This document shows positions 1 through 8,383 of a stretch of 64,000 bases of DNA, piece by piece; the first letter of the stretch is position 1, and each line of letters begins with the position of its first letter. Source of the DNA: Paraburkholderia ultramafica (lineage in GTDB: Bacteria; Pseudomonadota; Gammaproteobacteria; Burkholderiales; Burkholderiaceae); the NCBI RefSeq assembly GCF_902859915.1, contig NZ_CADIKK010000009.1:124001-188000 (forward strand), written 5' to 3'. The position numbers were made by a program, and so were the translations under genes. The notes under the pieces were generated by a model. That model did no database searches and was not told where the DNA came from. It saw only the letters and a program-made list of their open reading frames with translations.

Positions 1-293
1 GCCATCAGGATCGCGGAATGCGCCTGGGCCACGGCGCTCGATTTGCCTTTGTCCGCGAGCGCGGACAGCACGGCGTGGTCGTCGAAACGGAAACGGCACA
101 ACACCTGATTGGACGCCGCCAGCTTGACGGTCTGCGCCAACGACAGATTGGCGAGCACATCGGCTAGCTGGTCCGAAATCCCTATGCGAAACATGCCCAT
201 CGGCTTGTCTTCGCGCAGCAGACGCTGCGCGAGCAGGAGATAAGACAGGTTGACTTCTCTGATCTCATTGAGCATATCGCTTGTCGCGCTCAT
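1..293 (-). CDS. flhD: Flagellar master regulator subunit FlhD (C-terminus cut by window edge)
   Basis: FlhD joins FlhC to form the FlhD4C2 activator that switches on class II flagellar genes. The reading frame runs from the ATG at 293 to the left edge, giving about 97 residues. These hold the typical helical FlhD core, with sequences such as MFRIGISDQLADVLANLS and NQVLCRFRFDD. The family is only slightly longer than 100 residues, so little is missing; flhC would be expected just outside the window. Its long upstream region carries perfect inverted repeats that may be operators. The fliC-fliD-fliT locus about 10 kb away is a typical downstream target of the flagellar cascade. The family assignment is secure. 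Confidence 0.9.
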   Translation of the reverse strand, partial: MSATSDMLNEIREVNLSYLLLAQRLLREDKPMGMFRIGISDQLADVLANLSLAQTVKLAASNQVLCRFRFDDHAVLSALADKGKSSAVAQAHSAILM

Positions 294-1024
294 GATTCCC
301 CCGGGGTATATCTGGCTGGTCAGGCCGTTACGGAAACGTTTGCTCGAACGCGCGCGCTTAAACCGCACGAATCGGCTCGTTTCTGGTCTTGCGAGCATTG
401 TGACGAAAGGGGGCGCGGACGAAAATCGGAGAGACACCCTGCTTGTTTGACGGATTAATCCGTCATTGTTGTAGGAATTTTTCCTACAAGGGCAAGTGCG
501 AGGGGAATGTGAATTGAGCGAGGCGGCGCCCAGTCTGGGACGTGCAATGCGCCTTAGGTATTTCTCTGGGGGCGGCGTGAACTAACTGGTGAGTTTTTAG
601 TAACTCACGTTCCGCACCTTTGCAGCGGTGAGCAAGAATTATAAGGCGTTTTCACTGCTGCGCAATGTGACTCTGCTAGAGGCTTCGCTACGGCATGGTG
701 CCGGATCGGGCGCGCGGATTGCTGGTGCGGGGGATCAGCGATTCAGCGTTTGCTTATGCGGAGCGGATCACGCTTCCCGATTATAGGGACGGCGGCCCAG
801 ATGACCTGTAACGCACCGTGTTTCGCGCTGTAACAACATTAAGCGTTTGAAAAATAACTCGAATTAGCGCGGCCGATCCCGATAATGGACGCTAAGGGAT
901 TACCCGATGCAGGTTCGGAGCCCCCCGGGCGGCGGCTTACCGCGCCCAACCGTCCGTCAGGCATTCGCTGCTCGCTCTATTTGAGCGCCGTTGTGCGAAG
1001 CCGTTGTGAACAGGAGAAAACCGC
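294..1024. promoter_or_regulatory. Long non-coding region upstream of flhD with several perfect inverted repeats
   Basis: No convincing gene lies in these 731 bases between the divergent flhD and the glycosyltransferase. Three perfect inverted repeats are visible. An 18-base palindrome lies at 448-465. A 9-bp stem with a 3-base loop (TTGTAGGAA/TTCCTACAA) lies at 469-489. A 7-bp stem (GTGAGTT/AACTCAC) lies at 589-608. A long, operator-rich leader is usual for flhDC in other bacteria. I could not place a confident -10/-35 pair for flhD. A purine-rich stretch (aggagaaaac) at 1011-1020 is the ribosome-binding site of the glycosyltransferase. Confidence 0.5.
469..489. promoter_or_regulatory. Candidate response-regulator operator upstream of flhD
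   Basis: The sequence TTGTAGGAA-TTT-TTCCTACAA is a perfect inverted repeat about 180 bases upstream of the flhD start. Its core, TAGGAA-N3-TTCCTA, resembles sites of NarL/FixJ-family regulators: the RcsAB box (TAAGAATATTCCTA) and the inverted TTTCCTA heptads bound by BvgA. Both of those regulators repress flagellar master genes in their own hosts. The palindrome is seen directly; the role is inferred. A weak RNA hairpin is the alternative. Confidence 0.4.
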
Positions 1025-2089
1025 ATGCGAATCGCACAAATTGCGCCGTTGTATGAAGCTGTCCCGCCGAAACTCTATGGCGGCACCGAACGTGTCGTGT
1101 CGTATCTGACCGAAGCCCTGGTCGATCTCGGCCACGACGTCACGCTTTTTGCTAGCGGCGACTCGGTCACGTCCGCGAATCTCGACGCCTGCTGGCCGCG
1201 TGCGCTGCGCCTCGATCCGACGATCCGCGACGCGCTGGCGCCGCACGTGCTGATGATGGAAAAAGTGCGCAAGATCGCGCATGAGTTCGACGTGCTGCAC
1301 TTTCACCTCGACTACCTGCCGTTCCCCCTCTTCACTACGATGGACACGCCGTTCGTGACCACGCTGCATGGCCGCCTCGATTTGCCGGAGCTCCAGCCGG
1401 TGTTCGACGCGTTTTCGAATGTGCCGGTGGTGTCGATTTCCGATTCGCAGCGTGTGCCGCTGCCGCAGGCCAACTGGCTCAACACGATCTATCACGGTCT
1501 GCCGGAACACTTGCTGACGCCGCAAGCGCACAAAAAGCCGGAATACCTGGCGTTCCTCGGCCGCATTTGCCCGGAGAAGCGCGTCGATACAGCTATCAAG
1601 ATCGCTGCACAAAGCGGTTTGCCGCTGAAGATCGCTGCCAAGGTGGACAAGGTCGACCAGGAATATTTCAAACGCGAAATCGAGCCGCTGCTGTCGATGG
1701 CGCACGTGGAATTCGTCGGCGAGATCAACGAAGCGCAGAAGCCCGAGTTTCTGTCCGGCGCCAAGGCGCTGCTGTTCCCGATCGATTGGTCGGAGCCGTT
1801 CGGCCTCGTGATGATCGAATCGATGGCCTGCGGCACCCCGGTGATCGCGTTCAACCGCGGTTCGGTGCCGGAAGTGATCGACCACGGCGTGACGGGTTAT
1901 ATCGTCGAGGACGTGCAAGGCGCGGTGGCTGCGCTGCAGCGTCTGGACGAATTGTCGCGCACCGAAATCCGCGCCCAGTTCGAGCGTCGTTTCATTTCGA
2001 AAACGATGGCGCAGAACTATGTCGACGGCTATTCGGCATTGATTGAAACAACGCGCCGCCCGATATTGCGTCAGGTGGCGGTGGGCTAA
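1025..2089 (+). CDS. GT4-family glycosyltransferase
   Basis: A 354-residue GT-B retaining glycosyltransferase of the GT4 group, expected in the cytoplasm transferring a sugar from an activated nucleotide donor. The N-terminal domain opens with MRIAQIAPLYEAVPP and the GGTERVV loop typical of the group. The C-terminal donor-binding domain holds the E-x7-E motif (EPFGLVMIE, about residues 257-265) followed by SMACGTPVIAF. The acceptor and donor cannot be read from the sequence. The gene stands alone between flhD (divergent) and an H-NS gene (convergent), so a role in exopolysaccharide, trehalose-type or flagellin sugar metabolism is open. The start is preceded by a good AGGAGA site and a clear terminator follows. 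Confidence 0.85.
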   Translation: MRIAQIAPLYEAVPPKLYGGTERVVSYLTEALVDLGHDVTLFASGDSVTSANLDACWPRALRLDPTIRDALAPHVLMMEKVRKIAHEFDVLHFHLDYLPFPLFTTMDTPFVTTLHGRLDLPELQPVFDAFSNVPVVSISDSQRVPLPQANWLNTIYHGLPEHLLTPQAHKKPEYLAFLGRICPEKRVDTAIKIAAQSGLPLKIAAKVDKVDQEYFKREIEPLLSMAHVEFVGEINEAQKPEFLSGAKALLFPIDWSEPFGLVMIESMACGTPVIAFNRGSVPEVIDHGVTGYIVEDVQGAVAALQRLDELSRTEIRAQFERRFISKTMAQNYVDGYSALIETTRRPILRQVAVG

Positions 2090-2272
2090 GCCGCGTGCTT
2101 AAAACGGCTGACGCGCTTTTGCGTTCAGCCGCTTTGGACACGAGTTGGCCGCGCTTTGGCCGCTTGCCCGCCGCGTGCGCCGCTTTCCGTTTTGCAGGGC
2201 AATGGCAAGCAAGCCCGGCATGTGAATCGTTTGCGCGAGCGGGAAATCAAAGTTATCCCGCTTCTTCTACAG

Positions 2273-2301
2273 AAAAGCCGCCCCTCACGGGCGGCTTTTT
2301 T
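2273..2301. terminator. Intrinsic terminator, probably bidirectional
   Basis: A GC-rich stem (AAGCCGCCC / GGGCGGCTT) with a 5-base loop is followed by T's on the plus strand and preceded by A's that give T's on the minus strand. It separates the glycosyltransferase from the convergent H-NS-family gene. A second perfect 10-bp hairpin without a T-tract lies at 2306-2331. Nothing else is seen in the gene-free stretch 2090-2404. Confidence 0.85.
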
Positions 2302-2404
2302 AATGCCGGGATGGATACGCTTCCATCCCGGATTAGCGCTCTGCAAATAAAAGCGGGATACCGATAAACCTTCAGTTGGCTTTCGCCCTGACCGGCAGCG
2401 CGGC

Positions 2405-2707
2405 TCAAGCCGCGCCAATCAAAAAGCGCTCGCGATTCTTGCCGACGATCCACTTGGGCGGTTTGCCGCGCCCGCTCCAGGTATTGCCCGATTTCGGATC
2501 CTGATACTTCGCGGGCAGCGGCGCCTTCTTGGGCGGGCGTCCACGCTTGGCGGCGACGGCAAAACCGAGGTCTTGAGCGGTCAGACCGTATTCAGCGATC
2601 TTTTGGCGGATGTCGGCGACTACATTGTCAATTTCCGTGCGCCGGGCTTCTTCCGCTTGTGCCTGCAATTTGGCGATCTGCGCCTTGAGGTCTGCATATT
2701 GAGACAT
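2405..2707 (-). CDS. H-NS family nucleoid-associated protein
   Basis: A 100-residue H-NS-type DNA-binding protein, expected to bind AT-rich DNA, bridge it and silence genes. The N-terminal third (YADLKAQIAKLQAQAEEAR) is a coiled-coil oligomerisation segment. The C-terminus has the family's AT-hook-like core, with RGRPPK near residue 54 and then SGNTWSGRGKPPKW. The start at 2707 is chosen because AGGGGAG lies just upstream; a longer frame to 2755 exists but lacks family similarity. Burkholderiales carry many H-NS paralogues, so the exact orthologue is not assigned. The upstream region has a palindrome resembling the one upstream of flhD. Confidence 0.9.
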   Translation of the reverse strand: MSQYADLKAQIAKLQAQAEEARRTEIDNVVADIRQKIAEYGLTAQDLGFAVAAKRGRPPKKAPLPAKYQDPKSGNTWSGRGKPPKWIVGKNRERFLIGAA

Positions 2708-2789
2708 TCGGATCTCCCCTTTTTTAGAACTCATTCGACCGCAGACTAACTGCAATTATAAAAATTCGCAATGGCCAGTAATACCGATT

Positions 2790-2804
2790 TAGGAAGATTT
2801 CCTC
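2790..2804. promoter_or_regulatory. TAGGAA-N3-TTCCT palindrome upstream of the H-NS gene
   Basis: TAGGAAGATTTCCTC has the same half-sites and 3-base spacing as the repeat upstream of flhD (472-486). It lies about 85 bases upstream of the H-NS-family start in an AT-rich leader. It may be a binding site for the same regulator; that is inference only. Confidence 0.3.
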
Positions 2805-2995
2805 TGATAATTATTAAGCGTCGCTGAATTGTAAAGCGGCGTCTTTATTGGGCAATAATCGGTAAAACGCACTCCGCTTTGACAATTCTTGACACCCGAT
2901 TTGGCTGTCTTTGCCTAGAATTGCGCGTTCAAGGCATACATCCGCACTTAGCCATGTGTGCTCCGGAAGCGTCAATCTTTTTAGGATTACCAATC

Positions 2996-3736
2996 ATGCA
3001 GTTGTCAAAGCGCCTTGCTGCTGAGCTGTTCGGCACTTTCTGGCTCGTGCTCGGGGGCTGCGGCAGCGCGGTTCTCGCGGCTAACTTTGCCGGCCCGGTC
3101 CATGGTCTGGGCATCGGCTTCGTGGGGGTGTCGCTCGCATTCGGCTTGACCGTGCTGACCATGGCTTTTGCGATCGGCCATATTTCCGGCTGCCATCTGA
3201 ATCCGGCCGTGAGCGTCGGGCTGACCGTCGCCGGCCGCTTTCCGGCTCGCGACCTGCTGCCGTACATCGTCGCGCAAGTGATCGGCGCGGTGCTTGGGGC
3301 GCTGGTGCTGTCGCTGATCGCGTCGGGCAAGCCGGGCTTCGAGCTCGTCGCCAGCGGCTTTGCCAGTAACGGCTATGGCGAGCGCTCGCCGGGTCATTAC
3401 TCGCTCGCCGCGGCATTCATTTGCGAAGTGGTGATGACCGGCTTCTTCCTGTTCGTCATTCTCGGCGCAACCGACAAGCGCGCGCCGGCCGGCTTCGCGC
3501 CGATCGCCATCGGCCTGTGCCTGACGCTGATTCACCTCATTTCGATTCCGGTCACCAATACGTCGGTCAATCCGGCGCGCTCCACCGGCCCGGCGCTGTT
3601 CGTCGGCGGCGCAGCGATGGACCAGCTGTGGATGTTCTGGGTCGCGCCGATTATCGGCGCGGTGATCGCGGGCGTGGTGTATCCGTTGATCGCGGAAAGC
3701 CGCAGCCGCAATTCGCAGAAACTGGCGATCGACTGA
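2996..3736 (+). CDS. aqpZ: Aquaporin Z
   Basis: A 246-residue inner-membrane water channel of the MIP family with six membrane helices. Both NPA boxes are present (HLNPAVS, about residues 69-71; SVNPARS, about 192-194). A His in the fifth helix (IHLISIPVT) and the Arg after the second NPA give the narrow water-selective filter of AqpZ rather than a glycerol facilitator. The start at 2996 gives the usual AqpZ N-terminus ([18 protein letters not shown]); the longer upstream frame is rejected because it adds non-family sequence. It appears monocistronic and ends in a terminator. Confidence 0.95.
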   Translation: MQLSKRLAAELFGTFWLVLGGCGSAVLAANFAGPVHGLGIGFVGVSLAFGLTVLTMAFAIGHISGCHLNPAVSVGLTVAGRFPARDLLPYIVAQVIGAVLGALVLSLIASGKPGFELVASGFASNGYGERSPGHYSLAAAFICEVVMTGFFLFVILGATDKRAPAGFAPIAIGLCLTLIHLISIPVTNTSVNPARSTGPALFVGGAAMDQLWMFWVAPIIGAVIAGVVYPLIAESRSRNSQKLAID

Positions 3737-3766
3737 TCGGCGAGTGCGTTCATCGAGGCAGTCAAA

Positions 3767-3794
3767 GCGGGCGCGACGGCGCCCGTTTTGTTTT
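3767..3794 (+). terminator. Intrinsic terminator of aqpZ
   Basis: A stem CGGGCGC / GCGCCCG (3768-3774 with 3779-3785) with a 4-base loop is followed by TTTTGTTTT, 31 bases after the aqpZ stop codon. Confidence 0.85.
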
Positions 3795-3892
3795 GGTGCG
3801 GGCATAGCACGCTGGCCGTTCATCTGGCAGTGGCCATCCATGAACCCGCTGCTAGAATCGGGCGACTTCCCAAGCTCGCACAGGTGTTACCG

Positions 3893-4591
3893 ATGACCCG
3901 TTTCCGCGGATTCCTGCATGGCGTCGCACTCTCCACTGGCGGCTTGTGTGCTGGCGTGCTCGCGCTACCCGCTGCGCATGCGGCCAACGGCAATACCGAG
4001 ACATTAGTATTCGTGCGGCATGGCGAGAAACCCGCTCAAGGCTATGGCCAACTCAACTGCCAGGGCCTCAACCGCGCGCTGGCTTTGCCGGCAGTGATCG
4101 CCGCCAAGTTCGGCAAACCGGATGCGATCTATGCGCCCGACCCCGGCCAGCAAAAAGATGACAGCGGCCGTCTTTACTACTACATTCGCCCGCTGGCGAC
4201 GATCGAGCCGACCGCCATTCAATTCCAGATGCCGGTGCAAACGCCATACGGCTTTGCTCAGATCGACCAGCTCGGCACGGCGCTCGTTAGTCCCGCCAAT
4301 CGCAACAAGCTGATCGTTGTTGCCTGGGAACACAAGCTGATCGTGAAGTTATTGCGGCAGTTGCTGGCCACGCATGGCGGCAACGCTGCTGACGTGCCGA
4401 ATTGGCAGAGCGACGACTTCGACAGTATTTATATTGTTCACCTCGACTGGCAAAACGGCACGGCGCGCGCGAGTTTCAAGCATGACCGCCAAGGGCTCGA
4501 CGGCCGCGCGACCGATTGTCCTTGCGCGGCGCTGCCGGGCACCCCATCGGCGGCTGCGACTGCTGCTGTTTCCGCGGGTGCGGCGGATTAA
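3893..4591 (+). CDS. Exported histidine-phosphatase-like protein
   Basis: A 232-residue protein with a Sec signal peptide (about residues 1-30, ending ALPAAHA) followed at once by a histidine phosphatase signature, LVFVRHGEKP (R42-H43-G44). The branch would use the His as phosphate acceptor. A second candidate active-site His is in AWEHKLIVKLL. Exported members include phytase-like and other phosphomonoesterases, but the substrate is not predictable here. The C-terminus is an Ala-rich low-complexity tail (about residues 215-232). The start at 3893 is chosen because it begins the signal peptide; a frame starting at 3788 would bury it. There is no clear operon partner. Confidence 0.7.
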   Translation: MTRFRGFLHGVALSTGGLCAGVLALPAAHAANGNTETLVFVRHGEKPAQGYGQLNCQGLNRALALPAVIAAKFGKPDAIYAPDPGQQKDDSGRLYYYIRPLATIEPTAIQFQMPVQTPYGFAQIDQLGTALVSPANRNKLIVVAWEHKLIVKLLRQLLATHGGNAADVPNWQSDDFDSIYIVHLDWQNGTARASFKHDRQGLDGRATDCPCAALPGTPSAAATAAVSAGAAD

Positions 4592-4876
4592 TCCGGTAAT
4601 ACAGATGTAAGCCGCGATTACGCACGCCGCCGCCCGAAGCGGGGCGAGCGCGGCGCCGACCCTGCGCCCGCGCCGTTTGACGGGGTCACGATGACCGGGG
4701 CGACCGGGGTGACCGTCGCGGCGGATGGCACGGCTGATCGCCGCGCGGACGGTGACCGGTCATGAGCCTTGATGGCTTATTATTAGATCGGTCGCGGCCT
4801 GAGCCGTAGCGCGTAGCGCCATATCGCCGATGACAGGCAAGGCAACGCGTCAACCCGGCCCGCATCCACTTTCAGA
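4592..4876. other. Non-coding stretch with short GC-rich direct repeats
   Basis: No gene seen. The stretch around 4670-4715 repeats the unit GACCGGGG(C/T) in tandem and is otherwise featureless. It separates the exported phosphatase-like gene from the convergent HAD phosphatase, but no clean hairpin plus T-tract is visible. Confidence 0.4.
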
Positions 4877-5698
4877 TCAGGACATCCGCTCGTCGTTGAG
4901 CGAGAAGAGCTTGCGCAGGTGGTGCGCAACACCCGCTTCGAAATTGTTGCCGATGCGCGGCACGTTCGGCAGTCGCGTGATGAGATCGGGATTGGCGTTA
5001 TTCATCATGAACGGATGGCCGGCCGTTTCCAGCAGATCGATATCGTTCATGTTGTCGCCGAACGCCACGCACTGCGACGCAGCGACGCCAAGGCGCTCGA
5101 GCACGATCTGCAACGCCCGTCCCTTCGATACGTTCGACGTCATCACTTCCAGACAGTCCGGCAGCGAATAGGTCACGTAGAGGTCGTCGCCGAATTCGCG
5201 CGCGAGATTCACGGCGACCTGCGCGAGATCAGCAGGCTCGCCGATATAGAGCGCCTTCGCGATATCGACGCCGTCGTGCTTCGGCAGATCGGTCACTTCG
5301 TAAGTGAAGCCCGAGTCCTGGTGGAACTTCAGCAGATCCGGCGCATCGCGATCGATCAGCCACGCCTGGTCGGCGAACAGGTTGATGATCACGCGGCCAT
5401 GCGCGCCGGCAATTTCCGGCTGCACGAGGCGTTGAACGATGGCCGGCGGCAAATCGTCGGCGTGGATCACGGTGTTGTCCGGCGCATGAATGCGCGCGCC
5501 GTTCGACGTAATCAGATACGGACTGATGCCCAGCAAATCGCGGATACCCGCGACGTCACAGTAATGGCGCCCCGTTGCGATCACGAACCGCAGCCCGTCG
5601 CTTTCCAGTTTGCGCACGGTGGCGACCGTGAACGGGTCCACCTGATGATCGGCGTTGAGCAGCGTGCCGTCGAGATCGGTGGCGATGACTTTGTACAT
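4877..5698 (-). CDS. Cof-type HAD-IIB phosphatase
   Basis: A 273-residue cytoplasmic haloacid-dehalogenase-superfamily hydrolase of the Cof/YidA/YbhA group, which hydrolyses small phosphorylated metabolites. Motif I is ATDLDGTLL (nucleophile Asp8, acid Asp10), motif II is LITSNGARI and motif IV is AFGDNMNDIDLLE. The large C2-type cap between motifs II and III fits subclass IIB. The substrate is not predictable: related enzymes act on sugar phosphates, pyridoxal phosphate and flavin nucleotides. A GlcNAc-kinase-like gene lies directly upstream on the same strand with an 88-base gap, so the two may be co-transcribed and share a sugar-phosphate theme. Confidence 0.9.
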   Translation of the reverse strand: MYKVIATDLDGTLLNADHQVDPFTVATVRKLESDGLRFVIATGRHYCDVAGIRDLLGISPYLITSNGARIHAPDNTVIHADDLPPAIVQRLVQPEIAGAHGRVIINLFADQAWLIDRDAPDLLKFHQDSGFTYEVTDLPKHDGVDIAKALYIGEPADLAQVAVNLAREFGDDLYVTYSLPDCLEVMTSNVSKGRALQIVLERLGVAASQCVAFGDNMNDIDLLETAGHPFMMNNANPDLITRLPNVPRIGNNFEAGVAHHLRKLFSLNDERMS

Positions 5699-5786
5699 GG
5701 TATGAGCAGTCGGAGCAGCGTCAAAGAGCGTATTTTACCGTTGCCGGCCGCGTGTGCAGGATCGCGGCCGCCACGCCCGGCGATTC

Positions 5787-6668
5787 TCAGCCGGCAACAC
5801 GCGCGGCTTCGCGTTGCGCCAACTGCAGTCCGCCATGCGCCGAGTCAGCCAGCGGCTCGCACAGGCGCGCCTGACAGACCTGCGGCACATACTCGCGCAA
5901 CGGCGCGCCAAGGCCGCCGCACAACGCGACTGGCAAGGTTCCCGAGGCGTCCAGCGCGGCAATCATCTTGCCCACTTCAACGCCGGCCTCGCCGAGCAAG
6001 CGCGCCGCGAACGGATGCGTGCGATGCTCGAAAGCGATCGGCGCAAGCCGCGCATAAGCCGTCTGATTGGCCGCGCACAGCCAGACCACGAGACCGTCGC
6101 GGTCCTGCGCGCCGGTGTGGGCGAGCAGCGCCTGCGCGAGGTCGTCGTGGGGCACGCGGCCGTCGAGCACCTGCTGCGCATGCACGATGAGCCGCAGTCC
6201 GAGCCACGCGCCGCTCGCCTCGTCGCCCGATGGGTAGCCATAGCCGCTGACGAAGCGCCATCCGCCATCGGCAGCAAGCGAAGCCGCCACGCTGCCGGTG
6301 CCAAGCGCGACGATCACGCCTGGTGCGCCGCCATGCGCTCCCAGCAAGGTCGTATAAGCGTCGTGCTCCACGGCGAGTCCGGCGACCTCCGGAGCTTGCG
6401 CGTGAAACTCGGCGAGCCAGTCGCGATTGTTGACCCCCGCCAACCCGCAGCCGAGCACGCAGCGCGACCAGTCCAGCGTCGCGCCGGCGCGCTTGAATGC
6501 TTCGCCGCAGCCGGCCTCGATGGCCTGCCACGCACGCTCGACGCCGAGCCCCAAACCCGACGGCCCGCTTGCCGCCTGCGCCAGTTCACGGCCCTGCGCG
6601 TCGCCGAGCACCACGCGCGTACCGCTGCCGCCGCCGTCAATGCCGATCAGAAAGAAGTCTTTGTTCAT
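5787..6668 (-). CDS. BadF/BadG-type ATPase, probable glucosamine or N-acetylglucosamine kinase
   Basis: A 293-residue member of the ASKHA fold. The N-terminus has the phosphate-1 loop LIGIDGGGSGTRVV, the second phosphate region is IVALGTGSVAAS, and the adenosine motif is LPVALCGGLGAPL. Single-domain proteins of this length in the BadF/BadG/BcrA/BcrD family are usually sugar kinases (GlcNAc or glucosamine kinase) rather than activators of benzoyl-CoA reductase, because the iron-sulfur cysteines are absent. It precedes the HAD phosphatase gene on the same strand. The sugar specificity is an inference. Confidence 0.8.
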   Translation of the reverse strand: MNKDFFLIGIDGGGSGTRVVLGDAQGRELAQAASGPSGLGLGVERAWQAIEAGCGEAFKRAGATLDWSRCVLGCGLAGVNNRDWLAEFHAQAPEVAGLAVEHDAYTTLLGAHGGAPGVIVALGTGSVAASLAADGGWRFVSGYGYPSGDEASGAWLGLRLIVHAQQVLDGRVPHDDLAQALLAHTGAQDRDGLVVWLCAANQTAYARLAPIAFEHRTHPFAARLLGEAGVEVGKMIAALDASGTLPVALCGGLGAPLREYVPQVCQARLCEPLADSAHGGLQLAQREAARVAG

Positions 6669-6809
6669 CGAATCGAGTGAATTCCGTGGGTGAATAACGC
6701 ATAGCGTGGCAGGTCAGTTTCAATCCGGCAATCGGCCGAATGGCCAGCTTGCGGTGCGCACAGCTTCAGCTATGCTGGCGGTCGAACACGACAACGCGGG
6801 AGCGCGACA

Positions 6810-7406
6810 GTGACACAGCGATGCAATTGGGTATCGAGCGAAGCGCTCGCACACTACCACGATAGCGAATGGGGCGTGCCCTCGCGCGACGATCGGCACC
6901 TGTTCGAGATGCTCGTGCTGGAAGGCGCCCAGGCGGGTTTGTCATGGTCGACGATTCTCAACAAACGGACCGGCTATCGCCGCGCCTTTGCCGACTTCGA
7001 CATCGACAAGGTGGCGCGCTTTACGCCGAAACACGTGGATGCGCTGGTAACGGACGAAAGTATCGTGCGTCACCGCGGCAAGATCGAAGCGGCCATCAAC
7101 AACGCTCGCGCCGTGCAGCAGATTCAGGCCGAACACGGCTCGCTCGCCAACTTCATCTGGTCGTTCGTCGACCAGACGCCGATCCAGAACGATTGGGCCT
7201 CGTATAAGCAGGCGCCCGCGTCGACGGAAGTGTCGGACGCGCTGAGCAAGGGGCTGAAACGCTACGGCTGCAAGTTCGTCGGCTCGACGATCTGCTACGC
7301 GTTCATGCAGGCGGTCGGCATGGTGAACGACCACGAGGCGAGCTGCATGTGCCGCGCGCGATGCGCGGCGCTCGGCAAGAAGGGACGTAATCGCAAGGCC
7401 GGTTGA
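6810..7406 (+). CDS. tag: DNA-3-methyladenine glycosylase I
   Basis: A 198-residue base-excision repair enzyme that removes 3-methyladenine from DNA. It has the hallmarks of Tag: the N-terminal Cys in TQRCNW, the His in YHDSEWGVP and a C-terminal HEASCMCR segment that together bind structural zinc, plus LEGAQAGLSW with the catalytic-region Glu. The start is a GTG at 6810 with GGGAG upstream. The gene stands alone. About 400 bases of non-coding sequence follow. Confidence 0.95.
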   Translation: MTQRCNWVSSEALAHYHDSEWGVPSRDDRHLFEMLVLEGAQAGLSWSTILNKRTGYRRAFADFDIDKVARFTPKHVDALVTDESIVRHRGKIEAAINNARAVQQIQAEHGSLANFIWSFVDQTPIQNDWASYKQAPASTEVSDALSKGLKRYGCKFVGSTICYAFMQAVGMVNDHEASCMCRARCAALGKKGRNRKAG

Positions 7407-7810
7407 GCCGGCCACGATTTGCCGGCACTTCGCGCCCCTTAGTGCCGCGGTTCTAACAAAGGAAGGCCGCCTGGGGAAACTCCTGAGCGCCCAGGTGCGC
7501 CGCCCGGCGCTCGCCTCGCGGCGCACGGCCGGCTGGGCACGGACAGCGCGCGCCATGCCACCGAAGCAGTCTCAACGGCCCTACCCGGCAAAGTCCTGCT
7601 GTGCTTCTGGCGCATGTCGACCGTTATAGGGTTATGAGCGCCGCGAGTGTGACGGCCGCCGTTTCCCGCGCAGGTTACGTCTCGCCAAAACCGGGAATTG
7701 AAGGCTTGTCGCCGGGCTAGTCCGGACTTCGCCAGACGGCGCGCGCCGGATACCGGGGCTCACGCGCTCAGACAACGAATAACCGCTGCGTCACGCACGG
7801 GAGACCAACC
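7407..7810. other. Non-coding region between tag and a hypothetical gene
   Basis: I see no gene, RNA or clear terminator in these 404 bases. The sequence is GC-rich with short local hairpins. The last bases (gggagaccaacc) provide the ribosome-binding site of the next gene. Confidence 0.4.
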
Positions 7811-8236
7811 ATGAAAACGCTTAGCTTCCTGACCCATCAGGACATTTTCGATCAGGCGGTGGCCCATCTGTTCGACCAGAAGCGCGCCGCGCTGCTGCCG
7901 CGCGGCGGTGGGGCTTACCGCGGCTATTGTGGCGGCTGCCCGGTCGGCAGCTTTATCAAGCCGCGCGATTACATGACCGCGATGGAAGGTATTCCAGTGC
8001 GCTATATCGGCAAAACGCCCATCGAGGTGCCCGCCTACATGGATGTCGGCGTGTCCGCACTGAAAAAGGCGCTCTTGCGTGCGCGCATCAATGTGTACGA
8101 CCAAGCCACCGTCGACCTGCTCAGTTGCCTGCAGAACGTGCACGACGTGTTCGGCACCTGGGAATGGCGTGAGCGACTGGGCTCGATTGCGCGGCAGTTC
8201 GGCCTGTCGGCCGAGCGGCTGAAGAGCGCCGCATAA
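7811..8236 (+). CDS. Conserved hypothetical protein with a CGGC motif
   Basis: A 141-residue soluble protein that I cannot assign to a family. It has no signal peptide or membrane segment. It begins MKTLSFLTHQDIFDQAVAHL. It then has a Gly/Cys-rich turn (GGAYRGYCGGCPVGSFI, two Cys three residues apart) and a helical C-terminal half ending near TWEWRERLGSIARQFGLSAERL. The CxxC pair could be a redox or metal site, but a second pair is lacking (the only other Cys is in LLSCLQN). Ribosome-binding site, codon use and length support a real gene. It lies upstream of and convergent to rpsU with no clear functional link. Confidence 0.65.
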   Translation: MKTLSFLTHQDIFDQAVAHLFDQKRAALLPRGGGAYRGYCGGCPVGSFIKPRDYMTAMEGIPVRYIGKTPIEVPAYMDVGVSALKKALLRARINVYDQATVDLLSCLQNVHDVFGTWEWRERLGSIARQFGLSAERLKSAA

Positions 8237-8383
8237 CGGGGCGCGATGGCGTCGCCCAAGCGCCGTCGCGCTCGCCAGATTCGCGACAACCCGCGTCGTA
8301 CGGCACACAGCCCGAGTTTAGCCCCCCTCCCCGGCGGCTGAGCGCTCCACCGAACACCAAACGAACGCAAAAAAACGAACACC

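Noticed and set aside
2879..2921. TTGACA and TAGAAT upstream of aqpZ as a sigma-70 promoter
   Set aside because: The spacer is 21 bases (2889-2894 to 2916-2921), too long for a normal promoter, so it is not listed as a feature.
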